Assembly (NCBI RefSeq): GCF_020520425.1
Contig: NC_079491.1
Location: 5,133,143-5,197,142, forward strand
Direction: 5' to 3'
Origin: Spinacia oleracea
Lineage: Eukaryota; Streptophyta; Magnoliopsida; Caryophyllales; Amaranthaceae
Length of the DNA stretch: 64,000 nt
A program made the position numbers and the translations under genes. Of this stretch, positions 30,020 through 40,803 are shown piece by piece. The notes beneath the pieces are model-generated. The model made no database searches. It was not told where the DNA came from and worked only from the letters and a program-made list of their open reading frames with translations. Positions within the stretch are counted from its first letter, which is position 1. Every line of letters begins with the position of its first letter.

Positions 30020-32278
30020 ATGGGTAGATCTAAGTCGGTTGTAGCGAGAGGAAAGGGGGAGTCGGGTTCTACTCGGGTTAAGTCCCTTAACCCGATATAT
30101 TCTACTGTGGTGGATCCGGCGGCTTTTGTTGAACTTGCTGGTTTGCCGCCGTCGGCGGAAGTGAAGATTCCCGGCTCGGATGAGGAAGCCTTTGATTGTC
30201 CAGAGGGGTATGTGGTTATGTATGAGTATCCGTTCACAATTGGCTTCAAATTTCCTTTCACTCCTCTAGTTAGGTCCTTTATCGAGGTTTTCCATTTGAG
30301 TCCGGGTCAGTTGATGCCCCAGATATGGCGGGTTTTCACGGTGGTGCATGGAGTTACTGCGGACTGGCGTACGCCGTTTGACCTGTCTGATTTGATGTAC
30401 TCTTACGACCTAGCACTGCAGAAGTGCTGTAGGTATACCTTGGTTACGAAGAAGGGAAAGACGAACTTAGGTGTTGGTTTAGGTGTGAACGACAGGGGTT
30501 GGCAGAGTCGTTTTGTCTTTGTAGGCAAAGATTCTCTGGGAGATAAAGGGCGGTTTCTGGTCGAGGGATGGACGATGGAAGGTAAATGTGTCGTTTTATC
30601 TTTGTTTCTCGTCGTTTTACTGAACGTCGCCTTACTTGGTTTTGTTTTGCAGTTGTCAAGGGGTCGTCGTTGACTGAGTTGAACGCTGATTCTGAGGATA
30701 AGTATCGGAAGTTCTTGGGTTATTCTGTCGAGGATAGGTCTTTCAGTCGCGACGGAGAGTTTTTAGACGAGCAGGCGGTGGACCGGTCAGGCGACGTCGC
30801 CGAGGAGGAGGAGATAGACGAGGGATCAGGTCAACTGACTCGTCGTCGGAAAAGGTTGGATTTGCTTGAGGAGGTAGTGGCAAACTCGTCGTCCGCCGAA
30901 GGTGAAGTAGGTGATATGGCTGACAACTCAGGTATTTGTCGTTTGTTTATTTCGGGGTTTGTATATATTTTTGTTTTTGTTTTGGATAATGTTTGACCTT
31001 TATTTTTTGTGTTGGGTGTAGAGCATACTCTTTCGTCTCGGCCTGTGTCGAGGATGTCTCAGAGTGAGATTCAGGAGCGTGCCAGGAAGCGACTTAGGTC
31101 GTCCTCGACTTCTGGTGGACGGGGTATGACGGTTGTACCTCGGTTTTCTGCGATAGGTTCATCGGCCGAGACGCCTGTCGTCATAGGTGCCGAAGGCTTT
31201 CATCCGATTGCTTCGTCGTCGCCTCCACAGCCGTTCAAGGCGTCGTCTGCTGCTGTCGACGTTAGTAAAGTGTCTACTTCATCGGCCAAGAAGCGACCTG
31301 TCGAGACGGATCCTGTCGAGGATACGGTTATCACTTTGCCCCCAAGCTTTTTGGGTGATGAAGAGGCGTCGGTTATATGGCCTTTCGCTGATCGCTTGAT
31401 CTTGCCTACGACGTATCGACGATACCACGAGGTGGATCCTCTTCCTGTCGCGTCGGACGCCGCTGAGCTTAGTCTGCGGGTGAGTTTTACTTAGTTCTTT
31501 TTGTTTGTGAAAGATGTATGTTGTGTAAATCTGTTTTGGCATTGGCTTTGCGCAGGCGTCGCAGGCTGCCTTGGCCGTGCGTAGGCAGTGTTCGTTGCTG
31601 TGCGACGAGGTGACGAATGCAAGGCAGCTGACGGCGACGGCGAAGAAGGCGGCCGCATCGTGGGAAGCGAAGTGGAAAGCTGCTGAGAAGAAGGTTGTGG
31701 ATCTTGCTGCGGTGATTAAGGCCAAGGGTGATCAATTGAAGGGTAAGGATAAGCAGTTAGCCGACGTGGCTAAAGATCTGGAGAAAGTGAAGGAGGAGTT
31801 GACCTCGACGACAGAGGAATTGGATGGATTGAGGAGCTTGTACGACGCCCTGCAGGAGGAGGCGAAGGACGTCGAGGCTCTTGCTATATGGAGGACGCGG
31901 GCGCAGATGATGTATTCCTGCCTGATTGGGGAGACTAGCCTTTGGCCGTGCCAAAAGGAGGTGGATGACTATCTGGCTAATGGCGGTACCATGGCTGACC
32001 TGTCGGTGCCCGTGGTGGATCCGGAGGAGTTGGCGAAGACGGCTGACACTGCTAGTACTGAGGCGACGGAGGTGGATGCTGCTTTGTTGGTGGTGAGTGT
32101 GCCTGTTCCGGACCAAGAGGGGGAGGTTTTAGCTGTTGGGTGCGAAGAGGAGGCCCTTGCCGTCGTTTCTCAAGACGAGACGGTGGACGTGGCGTCGGTG
32201 GAGGTGCCAGTCGTGCCCCCAGAGCAAGAGCCGGAGCAGGAAGTCGTGGTTTCTCCTCAGGAAGAAGGGATGTATTAG
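30020..32278 (+). CDS. Antisense extra gene region of the Tat-type element
   Basis: Several plus-strand coding stretches lie between integrase and the 3' LTR, opposite to gag-pol: 30020-30581, about 30653-30930, 31020-31480 and 31556-32278. They have GC-rich codon use, GT...AG boundaries between them, and coiled-coil-like sequence in the last one (about 31600-31880, lysine/glutamate/leucine-rich). The first part reads like the plant transposon proteins annotated in Tat elements (EYPFTIGFKFPFTPLVRSFI, then LSPGQLMPQIWR). Antisense extra reading frames, often spliced, are reported for Tat-lineage elements; their role is unknown. Confidence 0.6.
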
Positions 32279-32825
32279 TTTGTAGTTTTTGAATTTTCTG
32301 TTGGTTTTTGTGTTTTGTTGGTGGATTTCTTTACTCGTCGTCGGTGGCGGCGACGAGGTGGTTTGGATGACTTGTGTTTTTATTTGTCGTCGGTAGTGGC
32401 GACGCTGTGTGTGGATAATGTTTAGTTTTTGAAATTTCGGAAGTCGTGGCCTTAGGGGTCGCGCGTCGTGTGTGTTAAGTTTGTGTTTCTTTATGGTTAT
32501 CCCGTTGCGTTTTGATGTCTTAGTTTCGTGTAGCAGATGCTTTGCGAGTAATAAGTATTGAACCGACTGATGTGTAAAATCATACCTGCGTTGTTACTTC
32601 GTTGTCTCTTGCGGTCTCGCTCTGAGTCGTACGTTGTTGCTTGTGGATGTCATTCGCCGTGCGTCTTGCACTCTGCAAAAGAAAACAGGGGTCGCTAGGA
32701 GGATTGGCCGTTGGGGATGCCAACGGCCCTCCGATGCCTAAGTCAGTAATGGTTTTTAAAATAAAACGATAAAGAAAAGTAGAGACGACGGTGCGGCGAC
32801 TGATAAAATTGGTTACGACAAGGTT

Positions 32826-35800
32826 TCAAAAATGGTAGAGTTTAAGATGTGTGGCGTTCCAGCTTCGGGGGACCGACTTGCCATCTTTGGTAATGAGTCT
32901 GTATGCCCCCTTTCCGACGATTTTGTCGATCAAGTACGGTCCTTCCCAAGCTGGTGCTAACTTACCCGCGTTCAATTCTTTCGTGTTTTGAAATACTCTG
33001 CGCAGTACCCAATCTCCTTCTTTGAACATTTTCACTTTGACATTTTTGTTGAAGCACTTTGCCACGATTTGTTGCTGTGACGCCATCCTTATCAATGCTG
33101 CTTCCCTGAGATCTTCTGTGTTGTCGAGGTTTTCGCTGAGTTCTACGTCGTTTTGCTCTGGCGTCATGAGTCCATATCGTGCACTGGGCAGCGTCACTTC
33201 AGGGGGAAGTACCGCTTCGCACCCGTAAACGAGTGAGAAGGGAGTCTGTCCCGTCGCCGTCCTAGGCGTCGTCCTGTTGGCCCATAGGATGGATGGCAAT
33301 TCTTCTGCCCATCGCCCCTTCTTGTCGTCCAACCGCTTTTTCAGCGACGCGATGATCGTTTTGTTGCTGGATTCCGCCTGTCCGTTTGCTTGGGGGTATC
33401 TGGGCGTCGACGTCTTTAGCTCGATGTTCCATGTTTTGCAGAAAGCTCTTGTCTTGTCGCTGATGAATTGTGACCCGTTGTCGCAGATGATTTCTGACGG
33501 TATTCCGAACCTGCATATTATGTTAGTCCATATGAACGAGCATACCTCTTTGTCCCTTACTTGTTGGAACGCACCTGCTTCTATCCACTTGGAAAAATAA
33601 TCTGTTAGGGCTAACATGAAGACCTTTTGTCCTGGGGCGACGGGCAATTTGCCAACGATGTCCATCCCCCATTTCATGAAAGGCCATGGAGTTAGGGTTG
33701 GATGCAAGAATTCGGATGGTTTATGTGTCATACCTGCGTGTCGTTGGCACTTGTCGCATTTGGATACGTACCTCATGGCGTCCTTAAGCATTGTTGGCCA
33801 ATAGTATCCATTTCTTTTGATTCTGGTTGATAAGCTTCGTCCTCCTTCGTGTCCTCCGCAGTCTCCTTCGTGGTATTGTTTCAATAGCGTTTCCCACTCG
33901 ATCTCTTCGGCACATCGCATCAACATTCCGTTTGCTGATCGCTTAAATAGTACGTCCTGCAAAATAACATATCGTGAAGCTTTGAAGAGTATCTTTCTGG
34001 CGTCTAGCTTGTCGTCGGGTAGAGTTTCGTGCTTTAGGTAATCGAAGATGGGTTTGGTCCAACTGTCTGTGTTTAAGGTTGATAGGACGAGGCTGGCGTC
34101 TTGTGGTATGTCTTTTTCGACGGCGGGCGATAGTAGGTGCACTAGAGGTATGGTCGAGAATGGTGATTTTCTGAGTGCGGATCCTAGATTGGCAAGGGCG
34201 TCGGCTTGCGTGTTTAGGTCTCTTGGGATTTGTTTGATGGAGAAGGGTTTGAATTTGGAGGTTAACTCTTTTGCTTTCTCTAGATACAAGGTCATTTTTA
34301 GGTCTTTAGCTTCGTAGTCGCCGTTAATCTGGTTGACGATTAGTTGTGAGTCACTGAAGATGTTGAGTCCGCTTGCCCCTAATTCCATAGCTAATGTCAT
34401 TCCGGCGATTAGCGCCTCGTATTCTGCTTCGTTGTTAGTTGCCTTGAAGTCGCAGCAGATTGCCTGTGCTATCATGTCCCCTTGTGGTGACTTCAGTACG
34501 ACGCCTAAACCTGCACCACGAAAGTTAGATGAGCCGTCGACGAAGAGTGTCCATATTTCTTCTATGTTGTTGATGAGTTTGACTTCGTCGTCTGCTATTC
34601 TTTCTAGGTCGGGGCTGAAGTCTGCCACAAAATCTGCTAGAGCCTGCGACTTTACAGCCGTCCTTGGTTGATACTTGATGTCGAACCTTCCTAGTGCCAT
34701 TGTCCACTTCTCCATTCGACCTGTCAGTTCTGGCCTACGCATCACAGACTTGATTGGATAGTTAGTCATCACCACTATTTGGTGAGTTTCAAAATAATGC
34801 CTTAGTTTCTTAGCTGCAGTAACGAGTGCTAAGACGAGTTTTTCGAGGGAGGAATACCTGGTCTCTGCTTCCAGTAGTGACTTACTGATGTAATAAATGG
34901 GTAGTTGTTGTGCTTCGTCTTCTCGAGCTAGGACCGCGCTTACTGCCGTCGAGCTAACGGCTAAATAGAGTTGTAAGACTTCTCCTTCTTTTGGTTTGGA
35001 TAGGAGGGGCGGCGACATCATGTATTTTTTGAGGTTCTGCAGGGCTGCTTCGTGGTCGTCGGACCAGTTAAACCCCTTGTTTTTGCGTAGGACGTCGTAA
35101 AATAATCGGCATTTGTCCGACGACCGTGATATAAAACGGTTTAGTGCCGCCACTCTCCCTGTCAAGCGTTGTACCTCTTTTATGTTCCGCGGGGATTGAA
35201 TGTTGATGATCGCGCGCACTTGGTCGGGGCTGGCCTCGATTCCTCGTTGGGTGACGATGTAACCTAAGAATTTTCCTGCGGACACTCCGAAAGAACATTT
35301 AGTCGGGTTAAGTTTCATACCGTACTTTTTTAGTATGTCGAAGGATTGTCGTAGGTGTTCCACGTGATCGTCAGCCTTCCTCGACTTCACCAGCATGTCG
35401 TCAATGTATACCTCCATTGTGTCTCCGAGTTGGTCTTTAAACATCTTGTTGACTAATCTTTGGTACGTCGCACCTGCATTTTTAAGACCAAAAGGCATGA
35501 CTTTATAACAATAAATTCCTCTATCCGTTACAAAAGATGTTTTTTCCTGGTCGTCTGGGTGCATAAGGATTTGGTTGTATCCTGAGTAGGCGTCCATGAA
35601 TGTGAGTAGCTCGTGTCCGGCTGTGGCGTCGACCAGGGCGTCGATGTGCGGCAGAGGGAATGGGTCCTTGGGGCAAGCTTTGTTGATATCTGTGAAGTCG
35701 ATGCATACTCTCCATTTTCCGTTCTTTTTGCTGACGACGACGACGTTTGCTAACCAGTCTGGATATTTGACCTCTCTGATCTTCCCTGAATCTATCAGGT

Positions 35801-35927
35801 TTTGTACTTCTTCGTCTATGATTTTATTCCTTTCGGGTGCGAACTTACGTCGTTTCTGTTTTACCGGTTTGAAGCTGGGGTCGACGTTGAGCTTGTGGGT
35901 AATCACGTCTGGGTTAATTCCTGTCAT
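32826..35927 (-). CDS. Pol of the Tat-type element
   Basis: A 1033-codon region covers reverse transcriptase (the YIDDMLV catalytic motif, FGLKNAGATYQRLV), RNase H, and then a second, plant-type RNase H-like domain (FVDGSSNFRGAGLGVVL, NNEAEYEAL). After these comes integrase with its HHCC zinc-binding region (HEGDCGGHEGG ... CDKCQRH) and the D,D,E core (MDIVGKLP, CDNGSQF, GQAESSNK). The order RT-RH-aRH-INT places it in Ty3/gypsy, Tat lineage. It is an element protein, not a host gene. Confidence 0.9.
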   Translation of the reverse strand: MTGINPDVITHKLNVDPSFKPVKQKRRKFAPERNKIIDEEVQNLIDSGKIREVKYPDWLANVVVVSKKNGKWRVCIDFTDINKACPKDPFPLPHIDALVDATAGHELLTFMDAYSGYNQILMHPDDQEKTSFVTDRGIYCYKVMPFGLKNAGATYQRLVNKMFKDQLGDTMEVYIDDMLVKSRKADDHVEHLRQSFDILKKYGMKLNPTKCSFGVSAGKFLGYIVTQRGIEASPDQVRAIINIQSPRNIKEVQRLTGRVAALNRFISRSSDKCRLFYDVLRKNKGFNWSDDHEAALQNLKKYMMSPPLLSKPKEGEVLQLYLAVSSTAVSAVLAREDEAQQLPIYYISKSLLEAETRYSSLEKLVLALVTAAKKLRHYFETHQIVVMTNYPIKSVMRRPELTGRMEKWTMALGRFDIKYQPRTAVKSQALADFVADFSPDLERIADDEVKLINNIEEIWTLFVDGSSNFRGAGLGVVLKSPQGDMIAQAICCDFKATNNEAEYEALIAGMTLAMELGASGLNIFSDSQLIVNQINGDYEAKDLKMTLYLEKAKELTSKFKPFSIKQIPRDLNTQADALANLGSALRKSPFSTIPLVHLLSPAVEKDIPQDASLVLSTLNTDSWTKPIFDYLKHETLPDDKLDARKILFKASRYVILQDVLFKRSANGMLMRCAEEIEWETLLKQYHEGDCGGHEGGRSLSTRIKRNGYYWPTMLKDAMRYVSKCDKCQRHAGMTHKPSEFLHPTLTPWPFMKWGMDIVGKLPVAPGQKVFMLALTDYFSKWIEAGAFQQVRDKEVCSFIWTNIICRFGIPSEIICDNGSQFISDKTRAFCKTWNIELKTSTPRYPQANGQAESSNKTIIASLKKRLDDKKGRWAEELPSILWANRTTPRTATGQTPFSLVYGCEAVLPPEVTLPSARYGLMTPEQNDVELSENLDNTEDLREAALIRMASQQQIVAKCFNKNVKVKMFKEGDWVLRRVFQNTKELNAGKLAPAWEGPYLIDKIVGKGAYRLITKDGKSVPRSWNATHLKLYHF

Positions 35928-36110
35928 GTCCTCGTGTGACCAAGCGAAACAGTCCGAGTTTTCTCTTAGAAACGATACTATCTGACTTTTGATGTTGTCA
36001 GGCAGTGAGGCTCCGACCCTTATGACTTGGTCTGGCTTTGTCTGGTCTAGTACTATCTCGTCGATTTGTTGGTCGTCGGGGTCGTCCGACGTCGACCCTG
36101 GCTGTAATTG

Positions 36111-38174
36111 CTAGATGGGTGACTTGGATGGTTTCAGTGCTGTCTCGTAACATTTCTTCGCATCCCTTTGCTGCCCTTTGATTTCCATGACCCCCCACTT
36201 GGTTGGAAATTTGATTGATTGGTGATATGTTGATGGCACTGCCTTCATTTTGTGGATCCATGGACGTCCTAGGATGACGTTGTACGCTGATGGACAATCG
36301 ACGACGTTGAACTTGGTCATCATGTTGACGCCTTCTGCGTATGTAGGCAGCGATATCTCTCCTACCGTCCGTAGTGCTTCTCCACTGAACCCTACCAGGA
36401 CTGTTGATCTCCTTACTATGTTTTTCTCTTCTAATCCCATTTCTTGTAGTGCTTCCAAGAACAGTACGTTGGCTGAGCTTCCGTTGTCGACCAGTATCCT
36501 TTTGATCAATGCGTTTCCTATAGGGAGCGATATTACCAACCCGTCGTGGTGCTCCCGCTGTGTATCTACAGAATCTGAATCGTCGAAAGTAATAGCCATT
36601 GCGGTCAGGGACCTGTGTAGTGCGACTTCGTCTTCGGTTTGCCCCTCTTCTACTGTCTCAGATTCTCCCCTGTTAATTTTTTTAGCTGCAGAAGAGGTTA
36701 GTCCACAAATATCTGAACCACCGGAAATAACATTTACCACTTTATTGAACGGTGGTGGTTCTGGTCGCTCGCTGCTTGTCGCTGGGCCGGGCAGGGTGGT
36801 TTGCTCTTTGGAAAATGTTTCTTTTCCCTTGTCGCTCAACAGTTCCTTTAGATGCCCCCGTTTCAGGAGGTATGCGACTTCCTTTCGGAGGGAGATGCAC
36901 TCCTCGGTTGTGTGTCCGTTGTCGCGGTGGAAGTCGCACCATTTGCTCATGTCCTTCATGGAGTCCGGTCTGTCGTTCTTCCGGGGCCATCTGACTGTTC
37001 CACCTACATTTTGAAGGGCGTTCACCACACCTCCAATGTCGACGTTGAAGCCGTAGTCGGAGATGTTGGGGTGTTCGACCCGCTCGTTCCTGTAAACATT
37101 GTTAGTATCATAATACTGATTGACACTTTGTACCTGGTTTTGCCGGACATACGGTTGGTGTCGCCAATTGTTGTTCCTTGGGGTGTACGATCTTCTGTCG
37201 TTGCTGCCCCCCGTCGATCGTTGAGATGCTGTTCGGATAACCTCGTCGTCTTCGATTCGCATCTGGGCGGTGGCCCTTGATCGCACCTCTTCGAAAGTTG
37301 CACAGGGGTATTTGGTTATTTCCCGGTACAGCTCCGAATTGGGGATGAGGCCTCTCTTGAACGCCTCAATAGCAGTCCTGACATCACAATTTTTTATACC
37401 AATTTTTTCACAATTAAAACGGTTGAAATAATCGCGTACCGATTCGGTTGGCCCTTGAACCAACCGATAGAGATCACTGGTTTGTTTTTCTAACTGGCGA
37501 CTGCTGGCGAATTGTTGGTAGAAGGCGTTGATGAGGTCGGACAGACAGGAGATGGATCTGGGAGGGACGTTCGTGAGCCATTCCAACGCTGCTCCATCGA
37601 GGGTGCCACCGAATGATTTGCACATGACAGGTTCCACTAGGTCGTGCGGAATCCCGATCTGCCACATGCGCTGCTTGTAGAAGTTGACGTGCCTATAGGG
37701 GTCGGATGTCCCGTCGTACAGGGTGGTCCAGGTTGGGAGCCGGAGTGTGTGCGGAACCGTCACTCTAGCGATCGCTTCGCAGAACGGCGACGCGGCATAT
37801 CCGTCGGTCGGCTCGGTTTCCACTGGTGTAGGTGCCCCGGGGAACCTGGTCATCAACTTCATCAGGCGGGAATAGTGCTTTGTCATGCGTGCATCCATCT
37901 TGTTCAGGCGTTGGGTCACCGGATCGGGAGCTTCTTTGTCTTCTTCCTCGCGGGTTTCCTCCTCATCGTCGGTCACGTCTTCAAAGTCATCGGGCATCTC
38001 GAACGTTAGCTTTTTTGGCTTCCCACCTTTGTAGCGGGACTGGTGCTTGTTGCTCTTTACAGATTCGAGCTCTTTCTGGAGGGTTTCGTTGGATGCCCTC
38101 TCTTGGGCTAGTTCGGCTTGGGCTTTCTCGTAAGCCGCCTTCATCTCTGCGATCGTCATCTCTCCAGTAGTCAT
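36111..38174 (-). CDS. Gag and protease region of the Tat-type element
   Basis: A 687-codon region begins with a coiled coil (residues 1-45). The gag domain follows (YDGTSDPYRHVNFYKQRM, then LIPNSELYREITKY), with a zinc-knuckle-like CDFHRDNGHTTEEC, and near its end an aspartic-protease motif (ILVDNGSSANVLF). This is the usual content upstream of pol in plant Ty3/gypsy elements. The protein forms the particle and matures the polyprotein. Confidence 0.85.
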   Translation of the reverse strand: MTTGEMTIAEMKAAYEKAQAELAQERASNETLQKELESVKSNKHQSRYKGGKPKKLTFEMPDDFEDVTDDEEETREEEDKEAPDPVTQRLNKMDARMTKHYSRLMKLMTRFPGAPTPVETEPTDGYAASPFCEAIARVTVPHTLRLPTWTTLYDGTSDPYRHVNFYKQRMWQIGIPHDLVEPVMCKSFGGTLDGAALEWLTNVPPRSISCLSDLINAFYQQFASSRQLEKQTSDLYRLVQGPTESVRDYFNRFNCEKIGIKNCDVRTAIEAFKRGLIPNSELYREITKYPCATFEEVRSRATAQMRIEDDEVIRTASQRSTGGSNDRRSYTPRNNNWRHQPYVRQNQVQSVNQYYDTNNVYRNERVEHPNISDYGFNVDIGGVVNALQNVGGTVRWPRKNDRPDSMKDMSKWCDFHRDNGHTTEECISLRKEVAYLLKRGHLKELLSDKGKETFSKEQTTLPGPATSSERPEPPPFNKVVNVISGGSDICGLTSSAAKKINRGESETVEEGQTEDEVALHRSLTAMAITFDDSDSVDTQREHHDGLVISLPIGNALIKRILVDNGSSANVLFLEALQEMGLEEKNIVRRSTVLVGFSGEALRTVGEISLPTYAEGVNMMTKFNVVDCPSAYNVILGRPWIHKMKAVPSTYHQSIKFPTKWGVMEIKGQQRDAKKCYETALKPSKSPI

Positions 38175-38212
38175 GGTGAGAGGGGTGCTTTTGTGTGCAA
38201 CTTAGTTAATGT

Positions 38213-38229
38213 CCCCACAGACGGCGCCA
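38213..38229 (-). promoter_or_regulatory. Primer-binding site of the Tat-type element
   Basis: Just inside the 5' LTR the minus strand reads TGGCGCCGTCTGTGGGG. This resembles the tRNA-primer site found beside 5' LTRs of plant Tat and Athila elements. It starts a few bases from the LTR edge, as expected. Confidence 0.65.
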
Positions 38230-38232
38230 AAC

Positions 38233-38912
38233 TGTTTATGCCAAAATTCGTATGGGGGCGACTTTCGGCTAGGGTCGACACTAACTAAGCAGAGAATCAA
38301 TGACACAAATAATGAGGCACGACACAGAGGAGTGTTGACGCGGAAAACCCAGGAATAAGGTAAAAAACCGCGGATAGCTATGAGGCTATCAATCCACTAA
38401 GTACTCTATATGATTGTGTATGCTTTTTCTTCTGAGAATCGATAATTAAGATCTCAAATACAATAATGAATGATGAAACAGTTTATGACTTAAGAGTTTC
38501 GAGGCTTGAGTGAACGTGGCTTGCTTATCATTATCTTCGTCTTTTTATAGGGTATTCTCAACGGTCTAATCGGTTGAGAAAATCCCACAAAGATAGGAGA
38601 ATCTTCATCACACGTCTCTTCAGCCTTCAACTGCTTCCGCGCTTCTCGCGTGAGTCTTGGACTCGTTCTTGCTAGCTTGACGGCGCTGCCTATCATGGGC
38701 TTTAGGTCAACTTATCAGCCCGTTTCTCGAGGACGCGTCTTAGTTGCTTGTACTTTGTCGCCTGTCTTTCGTCGGCTGTACCTCGTTGTATGATGCTACG
38801 TCGGACGTATCTCCCTGGAGCTGTGTTTACCTGCGACACAATACGACCTGGCTGACACGACACGACCAAACGTTAGAACGGTTATGTCGTTAGTCCAAAA
38901 AGTGGGATAACA
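38233..38912 (-). repeat. 5' LTR of the Tat-type element
   Basis: This is the 680-bp LTR at the upstream end of the element (minus-strand sense), visually identical to 29042-29721. The GTATC target duplication follows at 38913-38917, where NAC exon 3 resumes. Confidence 0.9.
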
Positions 38913-38917
38913 GTATC

Positions 38918-39433
38918 CACAATAACGATGTCAACTATAACAATTATCCACAACAACAACAACAAGGCGGCGGCCTTATGGCCCTTATGTTTCCCAACAC
39001 CACTCAGTCGACGCCGTTGCTTCTACCTCCTCCTCCTCCGCCGCCGTCGTCTCTACCACCTTTGCTTTTCTCAGATTTTCAGTTACCGCCGCCCTCTCTA
39101 CCACCTTTGCCTGCCTCAGATATTCAATATGGTAGTACTAATAATGGCGATGGGCACATCTGGAATAATCAAAGTGGGACTGGTAATTTGTTGTGTTCAT
39201 CAATGATGAATGAATGCACACCCTCATCTACATCCTCATCTTCATCTTCATTGCTACCTCCTACTAATCAAAATCTGCAGATAATGGATTCCTCGACGGA
39301 TATGTTTACAGCCAATGGAGATGAAGATGTGGATTGGACTCAACTTGACAATCTAGAATTGCCAGAGAATTGGATTCAAGATACAATTACATGTTCTGAA
39401 CTTGAGAATTTTCTAAAGAATTTGGATTATTAG
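38918..39433 (+). pseudogene. C-terminal half of NAC exon 3 beyond the insertion
   Basis: The frame HNNDVNYNNYPQQQQQGGG continues directly from LDNNVLCSI at 29041 once the element and one target copy are discounted. It contains a proline-rich stretch (LLLPPPPPPPSSLPPL), a serine run, and an acidic, aromatic end (DVDWTQLDNLELPENW, LENFLKNLDY), all typical of NAC activation regions. There is no premature stop, so no coding decay is visible since the insertion. Confidence 0.8.
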
Positions 39434-40803
39434 ATGATATACAAAGCATAAGGTATTAATTAAGGTTACTTAATTTAGTGTGAGTCTCCCCTTCTTATTT
39501 GCTTTACCATTGAGTACTCAATGTCTTATAGTCATCTTGTTTCAGGAAAACAGTCATCACATTGTTTGTGCAGACTTATAGATTACACTTTTACAGCATG
39601 TATGTTAATCAAGTCATTTTTTGTAGGTAGAAATGTTTTAAGTGTATTTGAACGAGGATCATTCTCGGCCTATATCATCTTTAGGTAACTTTCTAGTTTC
39701 TATGCTTGATCACATGTACACCCTCAACTTGTTACGGTTGGTATCTAGCTAGATTGCCTCTTTACATTGTGTTTAATGCAGAAATGCTTACTTAAAGATA
39801 ATTAATTTTCTTGATATTTGGTAAGGGAAACTGATGATATTCCTTCTAAGCTTAAACTGATGGTTGAAGCCCTAAGATTAGTTTTATACTCTATCATAGC
39901 TCAACAAGGTATTTTAGCTTATCGATCATATATATTGAAGCACTTGGCAATTGCATATTATGTTGGAGCTTCTTTCCATTTTCTTATCTATTCTCCTGCC
40001 ACTAAAGACTTGAATTTCCTTAATTGTTCCAGATGTAGTTGGGGGATCAGAACATAACTTTCAGCATTGGGTTAATCTTGACCAAAAAATTACTAGGGGT
40101 CAAGGTTTGAAACTTTAACATAGTAATGAATATAAAATTATAAGTACATACAATCAATATATCACCGACATTTTACATGTAATTTTAGCTGGCCCCGAAT
40201 GGCCCAGGTGGAAGGTCATCCCCTGATTTTGATGAAGGAAGCGAGTTCCTTGAGATCGTTTAGTGTATTCTAGTTGAATGAGGGTTATTCAATTCTTGGC
40301 ATATGTCATCTTTTCCGAGCTTGTTTTTAGTAACCTCTTATGAAAAACCTTAGGCTAGCAATAGTTAAGTTTATATACAAACCTCAAAATCACGAAACAA
40401 ACTTTATGAAAAAACCTATTATTGTTATTGTCCTAAGTTCTGTATAATTAAAGTCGTGTTAAGGAAATTGTGTCATGTTTGATCCAATTTTGGATTACCT
40501 TCAGACCCGCCCGACCCATTGGATCCGGATGAGGGTCTGAATTTTTCAAACCCAATGGATCTGGGGCGGGTCTAGATCCACGTGAAAAATATGGGTCTGG
40601 GTCTCACTAGACCCGCCCCAGATCTGCCTCATCCCCATCCCTACTTGCAATTTTTAGAAATCTCAAGCTACTCGCTTGACTATTGGAGTTGAAATAAGAA
40701 ATTAACTTGGTCAAACAAGCTTTGAAAAAAATTAGCCAATGAAACAAATATTAAATTAAAATAAATTTAAAATATTATTACGAGTAGTAATTAGCTAAAC
40801 TAA
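39434..40803. other. NAC 3' flank and intergenic
   Basis: The first 300-400 bp are probably the NAC 3' untranslated region. A 79-codon plus-strand frame at 39818-40057 has no recognisable domain and I do not call it. At 40500-40650 a GC-rich block of repeated GACCCGCCC / GGGCGGGTC motifs looks like debris of a mobile element. No gene is recognised. Confidence 0.4.

Larger units (their letters stand above)
29042..38912 (-). mobile_element. Ty3/gypsy LTR retrotransposon, Tat-type, looks whole
   Basis: The 9871-bp element has 680-bp LTRs, TG...CA ends and a perfect 5-bp target duplication, GTATC (29037-29041 and 38913-38917). It lies on the minus strand. In its own order: 5' LTR, primer site, gag, protease, reverse transcriptase with RNase H, a second RNase H-like domain, integrase, then a plus-strand (antisense) extra gene region, a purine-rich tract and the 3' LTR. 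The second RNase H and the antisense extra gene are known traits of the Tat lineage. By eye the two LTRs show no difference over 680 bp, so the insertion is very recent. It splits NAC exon 3. Confidence 0.9.
26426..39433 (+). pseudogene. NAC transcription factor gene split by a retrotransposon
   Basis: Exon 1 (26426-26642) encodes NAC subdomains A and B (LPPGFRFSPNDRELILFYL). Exon 2 (28020-28309) holds subdomains C and D (WYFFTPRDKKY, AGDGYWKATG, IIGYKRSLVYYEGKPKKGHK, DWIMYEYV). Exon 3 starts at 29015 with LDNNVLCSI, matching the usual LDDWVLCRI of subdomain E. It is cut there by a Ty3/gypsy element (29042-38912) with GTATC duplicated on both sides, and the rest (38918-39433) follows. All exon phases agree, and the whole would be 349 residues. 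NAC proteins bind CACG-type promoter sites through the N-terminal domain and activate through the C-terminus. With the element in place only the DNA-binding part can be made from the normal reading frame. Intron 1 holds a tandem array and a CACTA MITE; intron 2 holds a Stowaway MITE. Confidence 0.85.

Noticed and set aside
31279-31725. 148-codon minus-strand frame
   Set aside because: It is a shadow of the plus-strand extra gene region of the retrotransposon and shows no domain.
30020-32278. A host gene nested in the retrotransposon
   Set aside because: Its place between integrase and the 3' LTR in antisense orientation is the known site of the Tat-lineage extra gene, so it belongs to the element.
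36250-37014. 254-codon plus-strand frame opposite gag
   Set aside because: It is a shadow of the gag-protease coding sequence, caused by its GC-rich codon use.
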